Shown: one piece after another, positions 16,877 to 25,921 of the stretch
How positions within the stretch are numbered: the stretch's first letter is position 1
Layout: every line of letters starts with the position of its first letter
Assembly (NCBI GenBank): GCA_963814905.1
Contig: CAWFEM010000008.1
Span: 199,030 to 263,029 of the forward strand
Reading direction: 5' to 3'
DNA length: 64,000 bases
DNA from: DASWJZ01 sp963814905
GTDB lineage: Bacteria; Pseudomonadota; Alphaproteobacteria; Rhizobiales; Afifellaceae
Notes under the pieces: model-generated
Databases searched by the model: none
What the model was told of the DNA's origin: nothing
The model's input: only the letters and a program-made list of their open reading frames with translations
Position numbers and translations under genes: made by a program

Positions 16877-16911
16877 GGCGACCGGAACGGGGCGAGCCTC
16901 TTCCGGTCGCC
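16877..16911 (+). other. Strong stem-loop between binding-protein and permease genes
   Basis: Perfect 11-bp arms GGCGACCGGAA (16877-16887) and TTCCGGTCGCC (16901-16911) have a 13-base loop and no T tract. It probably protects the upstream mRNA from 3' decay or attenuates transcription into the permease genes. Confidence 0.75.
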
Positions 16912-16943
16912 GGTAATGAGAAGAAGAAAGGCTGGAGGGAGCG

Positions 16944-17852
16944 TTGGCTGAAGCGGCTGCGCTGACGGGAAGTGTGCCGCGCCCACGCACGGGCGCGCAT
17001 GGGATGAGCGACCTCGCCATCCGCAATTCCTTCATCATTCCGACGGTCCTTTTCCTGATCGTCTTCAACGTCTTTCCGTTGCTCTATTCGCTCGGTTATT
17101 CGTTCACGGATTTCCGCGCGTCGGTGAGCGCGCCGGCGAATTTCGTCGGGCTGCAGAACTACCGCGAGCTGCTTGCCGATCCGAACATCTGGCGCAACTT
17201 CTACGCCACCGCGAAATACGTGATCGTCTCCGTCGGCGGGCAGATGTTTGTCGGCTTCGGGCTGGCGATGCTCCTGAACCGCGACATCCCGCTCAAAGGC
17301 TTCATCACGACGCTTCTGCTTCTGCCGATGATGCTTTCCATGGCCGTCGTCGGCCTCTTCTGGAAGCTCATCTACGACCCGTCCTGGGGCCCGCTCAACT
17401 ACGCGCTCCATCTCGGGAACTTCGAGTGGCTGTCGAACCCCAGCGTGGCGCTCTATGCCGTCGCCATCACCGACATCTGGATGTGGTCGCCCTTCGTGAT
17501 GCTGTTGTCGCTGGCCGGGCTGTCCGCCGTGCCGAAGCATCTTTACGAGGCCGCCGCGATCGATCGCGCCGGGCGCTGGTACACCTTCACGCGCATCACG
17601 TTGCCGCTCGTCTCACCGCTTCTGATGATCGCGCTCATCTTCCGCACCATGGAGGCGTTCAAGACGTTCGATCTCGCCTTCATCATGAGCGGCCAGCCGA
17701 CGACGGAGCTCGTTTCCATCCGGCTTTACAAGATGGCGTTCCAGGAATGGCAGACCGGCCGCTCCTGCGCCATGGCCTATATCGTGCTGATCGTGGTGAT
17801 CGCGATCACCAACATCTACGTCAAATATCTGAACCGGGTGAAGGAGCGCTGA
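16944..17852 (+). CDS. CUT1 ABC importer, permease 1
   Basis: The 302-residue inner-membrane protein has about six spans and the EAA loop (LYEAAAIDRAGRWYTFTRITLPL) that docks the ATPase. I chose the TTG at 16944 because GGAGGG lies 4 bases upstream; an ATG at 17004 would remove 20 residues and has a poorer site. The stop is one base before the next permease start, so the two are co-translated. Confidence 0.92.
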   Translation: MAEAAALTGSVPRPRTGAHGMSDLAIRNSFIIPTVLFLIVFNVFPLLYSLGYSFTDFRASVSAPANFVGLQNYRELLADPNIWRNFYATAKYVIVSVGGQMFVGFGLAMLLNRDIPLKGFITTLLLLPMMLSMAVVGLFWKLIYDPSWGPLNYALHLGNFEWLSNPSVALYAVAITDIWMWSPFVMLLSLAGLSAVPKHLYEAAAIDRAGRWYTFTRITLPLVSPLLMIALIFRTMEAFKTFDLAFIMSGQPTTELVSIRLYKMAFQEWQTGRSCAMAYIVLIVVIAITNIYVKYLNRVKER

Positions 17853-17853
17853 G

Positions 17854-18810
17854 ATGGCGGCAGTTGCTTCACCGACCGCGCGCATCGGCAACCGCATCGC
17901 CATCGTTGCGGTGATCATCGTCACGCTGATCTTCCTGTCGCCGATCTACTGGATCGCGTCGACCGCCTTCAAGCCGCGCGCGCTGGCGACGACCGTCCCG
18001 CCGACGGTGCTGTTTCAGCCCGAGGTCACCGCCTTCATCAAGCTCTTCACCAAGCGGGTGCAGCTCACGAAGCCGGTCGATCCGGAGGTCTACGCGAAAG
18101 CGCCCTGGTGGGAGCAGCGCATCTATGACGGCGGCGAAAGAGTGCTGAAGATCGGCACAAAACCGCAGCTTTCCGCCTATCCGAGCCGTTTCATGAATTC
18201 CCTCATAACCGCCATCACCTCCACGGTGCTGGCGGTCGGGATGGGAACGTTCACGGCCTACGGCTTCTCCCGCTTCAAGATCGCGGGGGAGCAGGATCTG
18301 CTCTTCTTCATCCTCTCCACGCGCATGCTGCCGCCGGTCGTCGTGGCCATTCCGATGTTCCTGATGTATCGCGTCGTCGGGCTCACCGACACGCATATCG
18401 GGCTCATCATCCTCTACACCGCCTTCAACCTCTCCTTCTCCGTGTGGCTGATGAAGGGCTTCATGGACGAGATACCGAAGGAGTACGAGGAGGCGGCGCT
18501 CGTCGACGGCTACACGCGCATGCAGGCCTTCTTCAAGATCGTGCTTCCCGAGGCGACGACCGGGATCGCGGCGACGGCGGTGTTCTGTTTCATCATCGCC
18601 TGGAACGAATATGCCTTCGCGCTGATCCTCACCAATCGCGAAGCACAGACCGCGCCGCCTTTCATTCCCGCGCAGATCGGCTCCGGCCTGACCGACTGGA
18701 CGACGATTGCGGCCGGCACGTTCCTCTTCCTGCTGCCGGTGGCGATCTTCACCTTCCTCCTGCGCGGGCACCTTCTGCGCGGCGTCACCTTCGGCGCGAT
18801 CCGCAAGTGA
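17854..18810 (+). CDS. CUT1 ABC importer, permease 2
   Basis: The 318-residue MalG-type permease has about six membrane spans and the EAA motif EYEEAALVDGYTRMQAFFKIVLPE. A periplasmic loop of about 90 residues between span 1 and span 2 (from FKPRAL to SRFMNS) is longer than in most family members. The start ATG is one base after the previous stop. It forms the heterodimeric channel with permease 1. Confidence 0.92.
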   Translation: MAAVASPTARIGNRIAIVAVIIVTLIFLSPIYWIASTAFKPRALATTVPPTVLFQPEVTAFIKLFTKRVQLTKPVDPEVYAKAPWWEQRIYDGGERVLKIGTKPQLSAYPSRFMNSLITAITSTVLAVGMGTFTAYGFSRFKIAGEQDLLFFILSTRMLPPVVVAIPMFLMYRVVGLTDTHIGLIILYTAFNLSFSVWLMKGFMDEIPKEYEEAALVDGYTRMQAFFKIVLPEATTGIAATAVFCFIIAWNEYAFALILTNREAQTAPPFIPAQIGSGLTDWTTIAAGTFLFLLPVAIFTFLLRGHLLRGVTFGAIRK

Positions 18811-18823
18811 CGGGGCAACGCTG

Positions 18824-19015
18824 ATGGGATTCAAGCAACTGAGCGCCAGCGTCCTCGAGCCGCTTTCCATGTGGATCATGATCGTCGGCATCGTGGCGCT
18901 TTGTCAGCCCTGGGTGGAGCTGCTGCACCGCTACGGGACGACGGTCATCCTCGTCGGCCTGGTCGGCTTCCTCATCTTCTCGCACATCAAGCCCGACCCG
19001 GCGGAGCGAGGCTGA
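18824..19015 (+). CDS. Small two-span membrane protein inside the ABC operon
   Basis: This 63-residue protein has hydrophobic stretches at about 12-30 and 38-53 and a short polar tail. It starts 13 bp after permease 2 and ends 6 bp before the first ATPase gene, so it is embedded in the transporter operon. I do not recognise a family; it could be an accessory subunit that stabilises the permease complex. Tight spacing and a good coding pattern support it as real. Confidence 0.7.
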   Translation: MGFKQLSASVLEPLSMWIMIVGIVALCQPWVELLHRYGTTVILVGLVGFLIFSHIKPDPAERG

Positions 19016-19021
19016 GCCGCC

Positions 19022-20137
19022 ATGGCAGAGATCGTGCTTCGCGACATCGAGAAATATTTCGGGGACAATTACGTCATCCGGAAGCTGAATCTGACGATCG
19101 CGCACAAGGAGTTCGTGGTGCTGCTCGGGCCGTCGGGCTGCGGCAAGACCACGACGCTCCGAGCCATCGCGGGCCTGGAGGAGATCGACAGCGGCGATAT
19201 CCTGATCGACGGTAAGCCGGTGCAGACACTGCAGCCGGGCGAGCGCGACATCGCCTTCGTCTTCCAGCTCTTCGCGCTCTATCCGCACCTGACCTCCTAC
19301 GACAACATCGCCTTCCCGCTGCGCGCCACGCGCGAGAGCCGCGCGGAGGTCGACGCCAAGGTGCGCGCCGTCGCCAAGTCGCTGCAGATCGAGCACTTCC
19401 TCTCGCAGCGTCCGTCCGCGCTGTCGGGCGGCGACATGCAGCGCGTCGCCATCGGCCGGGCGCTCGTCAGGCACCCGAAGGCGATGCTCATGGACGAGCC
19501 GATCGGCGCGCTCGACGCCAAGCTGCGCGAGGAGATGCGCACCGAGCTGAAGCGGCTGCATCTGGAGAACGACCAGACCACCGTCTACGTCACCCACGAT
19601 CAGGTCGAGGCGATGTCGCTCGCCGATCGCATCGCCATTATGAACGAAGGCGTGTTGCAGCAGGTCGGCACGCCGTCGGAGGTCTATCAGCATCCGGCCA
19701 ACCTTTTCGTCGCGCAGTTCGTCGGCAGCCCGGTGATGAACGTCACCAAGGCGAGCCTGAAGGCGAACGGCGGCCACACCAAGGTCATGCTCGGCGACGG
19801 CGAGGTTGGCTTCGACTTCCCCAAGGATCTGGAGAGCCGTATGGCGGCGGCTGTTCGATCCAACGCTGACCTCGTCCTCGGCATCAGGCCGGAGGGCGTG
19901 CTCGTCTCGCGTGAGCAGGCGGCCGGTCACGTGCCCGTCGAGGCGCACATCATCGAGCCGCTCGGCGCCTATGACATCGTCGACCTCAAGGTCGGCAACG
20001 CCTTCCTGCGTGCGCGCACGGCGAGCGGCTATGTCGGCCGGCCCGGCGACATGGTCTGGGCGAAGCTCGACCAGGCCCAGACGCACTTCTTCGAAACCAC
20101 GAGCGGCGACGCCATCGATGTGAGGCTGGGCGACTGA
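19022..20137 (+). CDS. CUT1 ABC importer, ATP-binding protein 1
   Basis: The 371-residue MalK/UgpC-like ATPase has Walker A GPSGCGKTTT near residue 38, Q-loop FQLFALYPH, a variant signature LSGGD (usually LSGGQ), Walker B AMLMDEP and switch His in YVTHDQVEA. A C-terminal TOBE-like regulatory domain of ~130 residues follows. Its stop overlaps the start of a second ATPase gene by one base. Two different ATPases after one permease pair suggests a heterodimeric motor. Confidence 0.93.
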   Translation: MAEIVLRDIEKYFGDNYVIRKLNLTIAHKEFVVLLGPSGCGKTTTLRAIAGLEEIDSGDILIDGKPVQTLQPGERDIAFVFQLFALYPHLTSYDNIAFPLRATRESRAEVDAKVRAVAKSLQIEHFLSQRPSALSGGDMQRVAIGRALVRHPKAMLMDEPIGALDAKLREEMRTELKRLHLENDQTTVYVTHDQVEAMSLADRIAIMNEGVLQQVGTPSEVYQHPANLFVAQFVGSPVMNVTKASLKANGGHTKVMLGDGEVGFDFPKDLESRMAAAVRSNADLVLGIRPEGVLVSREQAAGHVPVEAHIIEPLGAYDIVDLKVGNAFLRARTASGYVGRPGDMVWAKLDQAQTHFFETTSGDAIDVRLGD

Positions 20138-21217
20138 TGGCGCATATCAAGCTCGACGGCGTAACCAAGAAGTTCGGCGGCGCCACGGCCGTCCGCGATT
20201 TGTCACTGGAGATCGAGGACGGCGAGTTCTTCGTGCTGCTTGGCCCGACCGGCGCCGGCAAGACCACCACGCTGCGCCTGATCGCCGGGCTGGAGAAGCC
20301 GACCGCCGGCTCCATCTCGATCGACGGAGCGGATGTGCGCGATTGGAGCGCGGCGGAGCGCGACGTGGCGCTCGTCTTTCAGTACCTACTCGCTCTATCC
20401 GCGCTACACGGTGCGCCAGAACCTCGCCTTTCCCCTGAAGTCACGCGTGCGCAATTACAGCACGGCGGAGATTGAGGAGCGTGTCGCCAAGGCCGCGCAT
20501 ACGCTCAGGATCGATCACCTCCTCGACCGCAAGACCGACAAGCTCTCCGGCGGCGAGATGCAGCGCGTCTCCATCGGCCGCGCCATCGTGCGCGAGCCGA
20601 AGGCCTTCCTGATGGACGAGCCGCTCTCCAATCTCGACGCCAAGCTCAGGGAGGCGCTCCGCTCCGAGCTCAAGGACCTTCAGATGAAGCTTGGCGCGAC
20701 CTTCCTCTACGTCACGCACGACCAGATCGAGGCGATGTCGATGGGCGATAAGGTTGGCGTCCTGAACGACGGGCGGATCGTCCAGGTCGGCAGGCCGCAG
20801 GAGATCTACAACGCGCCGCGCGACACGTTCGTGGCCGGCTTCGTCGGCTCGCCCGCCATGAACCTGCTCGACGGCGAATTGCGCGGCGGGCGCGTCTCCA
20901 CCATGTCCGGCAAGGTCCAGGTTCCGCTGGACGCTGCCGCCGGCGCGAATGGCGATGCCGGCGCGGTCACCGTCGGCATCCGTTCGGAGGACATCCGCGT
21001 CGGCCCGTCGGAAGCGGTCGAGGCGCGCGTTCACGATGTCGAGAACCACGGCGTAGAAAAAATCGTGACGCTCAGGGTCGACGACCATCTTTTCCGCGCG
21101 ACGGTGCCCGCCACGGCGGCGGTCAATATCGAGGGCGCCGTCAAATTCAGCTTCGATCCCAAGAAGATGCATTGCTTCGACCGCGGCAGCGGGAAGAACC
21201 TCACCTTCACGGCCTGA
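20137..21217 (+). pseudogene. CUT1 ABC importer, ATP-binding protein 2, frameshifted
   Basis: The N-terminal ~82 residues (Walker A GPTGAGKTTT, up to FQY) are in one frame. From about 20383 the homology continues one base further on, with YSLYPRYTVRQNLAFPLK, signature LSGGE, Walker B FLMDEP, switch YVTHDQIEA and the C-terminal regulatory domain to the stop at 21217. One extra base in CAGTACCTAC (20380-20389) explains the shift; without it the protein would be a complete MalK-like ATPase of about 359 residues. Everything else is well preserved, so either a recent mutation or a sequence error is likely. As printed, the full protein is not made. Confidence 0.85.
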
Positions 21218-21333
21218 CGGGTCGCCGCCTCCGCCGGGCGCCCTACCACAGGCGCTCGCGCAAGCCGCCTTCGTTCCGCTAGAATGAAGGCGGAGATTGC
21301 TGTTGCCCGGCGGCTTGCCGGCGGAGGGGTCCG

Positions 21334-21963
21334 ATGCAGAAGCTTCAGACGCAGGGTGTCCACCACATCACGCTCGTCGGCGCCGACCGGCAGACGTCGA
21401 TCGATTTCTGGGAGGGCGTGCTCGGCATGCCCTTCGTCTTCGAGCAGCCGAATCTCGACCTCGCCTCCGAAAGCCACCTCTATTTCGATCCAGGTGACGG
21501 CCGCCTCATCACCGTCTTCAGCGATGAGACCCGCACGCCCGACAAGACACCGGTGGCGCGCGACCAGGGGAGCGTCCACCACATCGCCTTCTCCGTCTCG
21601 CGCGTGACGTTCCTGCAGGCGGTGAAGCGCCTCGACGACCGCGGCATCTCGCATAGCGGCGTCAAGGATCGCGGCTTTATGGATTCCATCTATTTCCGCG
21701 ATCCGCTCGGGCTGATGATCGAGCTTGCCTCGTATCGCTTCGAGCCGCCGGCGGGGATGACACACGTCGACGTTCTGACGGCGGCGCACAAGCTGCGCGT
21801 CGCGCGTGGCGATGCCAACATCGCGGAGGTGCATCTCGCCGACGCTATCGAGAACTTGACGCGCGAACGGCGCGAGAGCCTTTCCAAGGATCGGCGCGCG
21901 AAGGATCCCTATAAGACCAAGGCGGCGAAGAAGGCGAAGAAGCCGGAGCGCGCCGGCGCATGA
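21334..21963 (+). CDS. VOC family (glyoxalase/dioxygenase-like) protein
   Basis: The 209-residue protein has one glyoxalase-type double module: GVHHITLVGAD at the start, VHHIAFSV at about 84-91 and the metal-ligand-like IYFRDPLGLMIELASY at about 114-129. It could act on a small aromatic or carbonyl compound. The last ~30 residues are a Lys/Ala/Arg-rich tail outside the domain. GGAGGGG precedes the ATG. It follows the frameshifted ATPase by 116 bp on the same strand and could be part of the same transcript. Confidence 0.85.
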   Translation: MQKLQTQGVHHITLVGADRQTSIDFWEGVLGMPFVFEQPNLDLASESHLYFDPGDGRLITVFSDETRTPDKTPVARDQGSVHHIAFSVSRVTFLQAVKRLDDRGISHSGVKDRGFMDSIYFRDPLGLMIELASYRFEPPAGMTHVDVLTAAHKLRVARGDANIAEVHLADAIENLTRERRESLSKDRRAKDPYKTKAAKKAKKPERAGA

Positions 21964-22053
21964 TTTTCGGCGGGCGTGCCGCCTGATACGAGGTTTCTAC
22001 AATCACGCGCCGGAAGCACTCCTTTCGGCGAGAACGCGAAGGGGAGGTCAGAC

Positions 22054-22728
22054 GTGAAGCTTTATATGCATCCGGTGTCGAACACGACCCGGCCCGTGCG
22101 CATGATCATCAAGGACAACAATTTGCCGGTCGAGGAGGTGGAGGTCGACCTGATGACCGGCGCGCATTTCCAGGAACCTTATGCCTCGATCAATCCCAAC
22201 AACCAGGTGCCGACGCTGGTCGACGGCGATCTGGTGATGGGCGAGAGCTCGGCGATCCTGAAATATCTCGCCGACAAGTTCGACCTTGCCGCCTATCCGA
22301 AGGACATCCGGGCGCGCGCCAAGGTCAACGAGGCGATGGACTGGTTCAACACGCATTTCTACCACGACTACGCCTACGGCATGGTCTACCCGCAGGTCTT
22401 CCCGCACCACAAGCGCCCGAGCGACGAACTGCAGAAGGGCACCATCGAATGGGCAAGGGAGAAGACCAAGAAGTGGCTGCAGGTGCTGAACGACCATTGG
22501 CTCGGCAAGGGCAACAAATATCTGACCGGGGACCAGATCACGATCGCCGACTATTTCGGCGCCGCGCTTCTCACCTCCGGGGATCCGATCCGCACGACGT
22601 TCGACGCCTATCCGAACATCACGGCGTGGCTCGATCGCATGGCGGAGACGCCAAGCTGGGCGAAATGCAACGAGGCGCTCTGGGGCTTCCGCGACTACGT
22701 CAAGGACCAGGCGTTCGAAACGGTGTGA
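22054..22728 (+). CDS. Glutathione S-transferase
   Basis: The 224-residue GST has the thioredoxin-like N-terminal half (VKLYMHPVSNTTRPVRM, with NQVPTLVDGD and the gamma-Glu-binding GESSAILKYLA) followed by the all-helical half with the capping motif ITIADYFGA. The GTG start at 22054 has GGGGAGG upstream; the open frame before it lacks a start with a ribosome site. Cytosolic conjugation or isomerisation of electrophiles is expected. It lies 90 bp after the VOC gene on the same strand. Confidence 0.9.
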   Translation: MKLYMHPVSNTTRPVRMIIKDNNLPVEEVEVDLMTGAHFQEPYASINPNNQVPTLVDGDLVMGESSAILKYLADKFDLAAYPKDIRARAKVNEAMDWFNTHFYHDYAYGMVYPQVFPHHKRPSDELQKGTIEWAREKTKKWLQVLNDHWLGKGNKYLTGDQITIADYFGAALLTSGDPIRTTFDAYPNITAWLDRMAETPSWAKCNEALWGFRDYVKDQAFETV

Positions 22729-22739
22729 GGCGCCGTTCC

Positions 22740-22834
22740 CCCTCCCCCTTGTGGGGAGGGGCTGGGGGAGGGGGAAAGAAGCAGGCCACGGCGGCCTTCC
22801 CCTCTTCTTACTCTCCCCCGCAAGAGGGGAGGCT
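22740..22834. repeat. GC-rich intergenic repeat with stem-loops
   Basis: CCCTCCCC (22740-22747) pairs with GGGGAGGG (22753-22760), and a second CTCCCC / GGGGAG pair follows near 22813-22831. It lies between the convergent GST and methyltransferase genes and may end transcription from either side. It is similar in kind to the element at 11787-11929. Confidence 0.6.
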
Positions 22835-22840
22835 TGCCGT

Positions 22841-23854
22841 TCATGAAGTGCCGCTGCGGCGGCCGAGCACCTCTACGTCATCGACGGCGTCGGGCCGCTC
22901 CTCGCGCGCGCGCCGAAGCTCCGCGATGCGGCTCTCGCTTCCCTGCATCGTCAGCAGGAACGGCGCGTGCGGCAGGAAGTCGAGCGCTTCCGCTTCGAAG
23001 GCGACGGAATCCATCTCGCCCCACATCGCCACCATCTTCGTCTCGTCTTCGCGCGCCCCGTCGTCGACGAAGATAGTCGCGCGCGGCGAAAGATAGGGCA
23101 GCAGCACGGGCAGCGCCGGATACCGGCTCAGCGACTGCACCTTACCCGGCGGCCCGTCGACGAAAAGGAAATCGATCTTCTCGCCGAGCGTCGAGAGGCG
23201 TGGGCCGAGGTCGTACCATTGGAAGGTGCGCTCGCCGATGGTCGCGTCGACGAGCGGCGCGATCACCAGATCGACACGGTCGGAAAGTCCGGCCTGGCTC
23301 AGCATCTCCGCTGTGTGGCGCGCATGCATGACATCGTGTTCAACGGAGACGAGGCGGCCCGCGCCGTTGGCGTTGAGCGCCGCCGCGAACAGCACCGTGG
23401 AACTGCCCGAGCCGAGCTCCATGACGAGCCTCGGACGCTGCCGGCGAAGCAAGTGGAAGAGGAACGCCGCCTCTTCGCCGGTGATCTCGAATCCCTGGTA
23501 GGGAAAGGCGGGCACCGCGCCCTTGATGCCGAGATCCGGCAGGATGGAGATGACGTTGACGAGCGATGCCAGGCTCGCTTTCAGCCGCTTTTGCGCGCGC
23601 TCGTCGCGCGTGCGCACGATCGTGCGCAGCGTCGCGAGGTCGTCTTCCATCTTGCTGAGGCGCGCGTCGATCGCGCGCGTCCTCGTGCCCACGTCGGCGA
23701 GATCGCCCGCCAGGCCAAGTGTGAGGATAGAGCGCAGGAGCGCCACCAAGCGGCCCAAGGCGACGCCTCCCTGGCTACTCTTTGCCGATCTGGCAGGCGG
23801 AGGAACGGCGCGGCGCGTGCGCGCACGCACGGCGGCTGCCGGCCCGCGTGTCAC
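22841..23854 (-). CDS. Class I SAM-dependent methyltransferase-like protein
   Basis: The product has 337 residues. Residues ~1-110 form a basic, hydrophobic then charged helical region (possible membrane association at about 31-50). The rest is a Rossmann methyltransferase fold with motif I RLVMELGSGSST, an acidic residue in LVSVEHD and the post-I block KIDFLFVDGPPG. The family is Methyltransf_24-like; the substrate is unknown. The GTG start is chosen for length, as no strong ribosome site is seen, so the N-terminus is uncertain. Confidence 0.8.
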   Translation of the reverse strand: MTRGPAAAVRARTRRAVPPPARSAKSSQGGVALGRLVALLRSILTLGLAGDLADVGTRTRAIDARLSKMEDDLATLRTIVRTRDERAQKRLKASLASLVNVISILPDLGIKGAVPAFPYQGFEITGEEAAFLFHLLRRQRPRLVMELGSGSSTVLFAAALNANGAGRLVSVEHDVMHARHTAEMLSQAGLSDRVDLVIAPLVDATIGERTFQWYDLGPRLSTLGEKIDFLFVDGPPGKVQSLSRYPALPVLLPYLSPRATIFVDDGAREDETKMVAMWGEMDSVAFEAEALDFLPHAPFLLTMQGSESRIAELRRAREERPDAVDDVEVLGRRSGTS

Positions 23855-24127
23855 GGCGGTTCCGAACGGCTGAATCGCGCATGAGACTCTTCACGGCCGA
23901 CGGGACCGTCGCGTCCATAGTGCCCTCCTGGGGCGGAAGCAAACCAGTTTGCATGAGATCATGCAACGCGAATAAGACGGCGGAGAATGGCTGTGCCCGG
24001 CTGAATGCGGGCTGAACGTCGCGCCTGCGGCATGGCTCCTCTGCACCGATCGGCGCTGGAATCGCGCCGTTTCGGCACCTAGCTATGCGTTGCAAACTGC
24101 AACCCATGCGCTGAAAGTCCAATCGCC

Positions 24128-25072
24128 ATGCAACTCACCGGCATCCACCATCTGACCGCGATCTCCGCCGACGCGCCGGGGAACCGGCGCTTCTACGAGG
24201 GCGTGCTCGGCATGCGCCTCGTCAAGAAGACCGTCAACCAGGACGACGTCAGCGCCTATCACCTGTTCTACGCCGACGGGCTCGCGAGCCCTGGCAGCGA
24301 CATCACCTTCTTCGACTGGCCGGCTGCGCCGGAGCGGCGCGGCACGCATTCGATCGCCCGCACCGCCCTGCGTGTCGCGGGCGGCGAGACGCTTCTCTGG
24401 TGGCGCGCGCATTTCGACGAGCATCGCGTCAGCCATGGCGAGATCGCCGAGCGCGACGGGCGTCCGACCCTCGACTTCGAAGACCCGGAGGGCCAGAGGC
24501 TGAGCCTCGTCGACGATTCCGGTGCGGGCGTCGCGCATGCCTGGGCGAAGAGCCCGGTTCCTGCTGAGCAGCAGATTCGCGGCCTCGGTCCGATCACGCT
24601 TTCCGTCCCGGACCTTGCGCCGACCGACGCGGTGCTGACGGCGGTCATGGAGATGCGGCCGGTCAGGACCTATCCGCATCCGGAAAATCCCGGCGACACC
24701 GTGCATGTCTACGAGATGGGCGAGGGCGGGCCGGCGGCCGAGCTGCACGTCGCCGTGCAGCCGGGCATGCCGACGGCGCGCCAGGGTAGGGGCGGCGTCC
24801 ACCACGTCGCGTTCCGCACGCCCGACGCCGAATACGGCGAATGGGCGGAGCGGCTCAGTCGGATGCGCATCCCGAACAGCGGCAAGGTCGACCGCTTCTA
24901 CTTCAAGAGCCTCTATTTCCGCGAGCCGAACGGCATCCTCTTCGAGATCGCCTCCGATGGCCCGGGCTTCGCCGCCGACGAGCCGCTGGAGACGCTCGGG
25001 GAATCGCTGTCGCTGCCGCCGTTCCTTGAGCCGCGCCGCGCCGAGATCGAAGCGGGCCTCACGCCGGTCTAG
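24128..25072 (+). CDS. Ring-cleaving dioxygenase (MhqO-like, VOC superfamily)
   Basis: The 314-residue protein has two VOC modules. Metal-ligand candidates are in GIHHLTAIS (His7/His8), GVHHVAFRTP and FEIASDGPGFAAD, the last being a signature of the MhqO/LinE-type extradiol dioxygenase branch. Family members cleave hydroquinones with Fe2+ and O2. It is convergent with the alpha/beta hydrolase gene at 25260-25904, whose family matches the MhqD esterase that accompanies MhqO in Bacillus quinone resistance. The ribosome site is weak (GAAAG). Confidence 0.87.
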   Translation: MQLTGIHHLTAISADAPGNRRFYEGVLGMRLVKKTVNQDDVSAYHLFYADGLASPGSDITFFDWPAAPERRGTHSIARTALRVAGGETLLWWRAHFDEHRVSHGEIAERDGRPTLDFEDPEGQRLSLVDDSGAGVAHAWAKSPVPAEQQIRGLGPITLSVPDLAPTDAVLTAVMEMRPVRTYPHPENPGDTVHVYEMGEGGPAAELHVAVQPGMPTARQGRGGVHHVAFRTPDAEYGEWAERLSRMRIPNSGKVDRFYFKSLYFREPNGILFEIASDGPGFAADEPLETLGESLSLPPFLEPRRAEIEAGLTPV

Positions 25073-25090
25073 GGCAGCCAAACAAAATCC

Positions 25091-25191
25091 GTCGTCATTG
25101 CCGGGCTTGACCCGGCAATCCATTCCGTTGCGGTCGAGATTCGCATCGGCGTCACGGAATGGATGCCCGGATCGAGTCCGGGCATGACGAC
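25091..25191. repeat. ~100-bp palindromic repeat, copy B
   Basis: The repeat starts GTCGTCATTGCCGGGC and ends with the inverse, between the convergent dioxygenase and esterase genes. The outer arms differ from copy A by the ATTGCCGG/ATGCCCGG exchange, as is usual in this family. Confidence 0.9.
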
Positions 25192-25259
25192 AGCAGGTGG
25201 GTGTCTCTAGGGAGCGGCCTTGCGGCGCTTCCGGGATGACAGGCGGGTGGAGCGGGCCG

Positions 25260-25904
25260 CTATTCCTCAGCGACCATCCCCGCAAGCATCTCCCGCGCCG
25301 CTTCCACTTCGTCGTCGTTCACGCTGTGGCCGAAGCCCGGATAGATGCGCTTGTCGACCTTTGCACCGAGCCGCGTCAGCACCTCGGCCGTCTCCTCGAC
25401 CCGCTCCAGCGGCACATGCGGATCGACGTCGCTTGAGCCGATGAAGACCGGCGTGCCGTCAAGCGAGCCAACGTAGTCGCGCGGCGTGCCCGGCGGGCCG
25501 ATCAGCCCGCCGGTCAGCGCGATGATCGCGCCATAGCGGCGCGCGTTCCGCGCCGCGAACTCGGTCGCGAGGCAGGCGCCCTGCGAGAAGCCGACGATCG
25601 CAATCCGCTCCGCACCGAAGCCTTCGCCGTCAAGCCGCGCGACGAGCGCGCCGATCGTCTGGAGCGCGGAGGAAAGCCACGGCTCGTTTGTTTCGATCGG
25701 CGCCAGGAAGGAATTCGGGTACCAGGTGTTCCCGGTGGCGCGCGGCGCGAGGTAGAGGATGTCGTCGTGCCCGAAGGCGTCTACGAGCGGCAGCATCGAT
25801 TCCGGCGTGCCGCCGCGCCCGTGCACGAGGATCGCCGCGGCCTTCGCGTCCGCGGCAGCCGCGCCGGCGACCAGGGTGTTCTCGGCACGATGGAGACCAG
25901 CCAT
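25260..25904 (-). CDS. Alpha/beta hydrolase, phospholipase/carboxylesterase (MhqD-like)
   Basis: The 214-residue alpha/beta-hydrolase has the nucleophile elbow IVGFSQGACLA with the catalytic Ser, an Asp in GSSDVDPHVP and the final His in YPGFGHSVNDDE. The oxyanion strand is ILVHGRGG. It is a cytosolic esterase of the Abhydrolase_2 family. It lies opposite the MhqO-like dioxygenase with a repeat between them, so the two may share a detoxification role without sharing a transcript. Confidence 0.9.
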   Translation of the reverse strand: MAGLHRAENTLVAGAAAADAKAAAILVHGRGGTPESMLPLVDAFGHDDILYLAPRATGNTWYPNSFLAPIETNEPWLSSALQTIGALVARLDGEGFGAERIAIVGFSQGACLATEFAARNARRYGAIIALTGGLIGPPGTPRDYVGSLDGTPVFIGSSDVDPHVPLERVEETAEVLTRLGAKVDKRIYPGFGHSVNDDEVEAAREMLAGMVAEE

Positions 25905-25921
25905 CTCAACCTCTCAGTACC

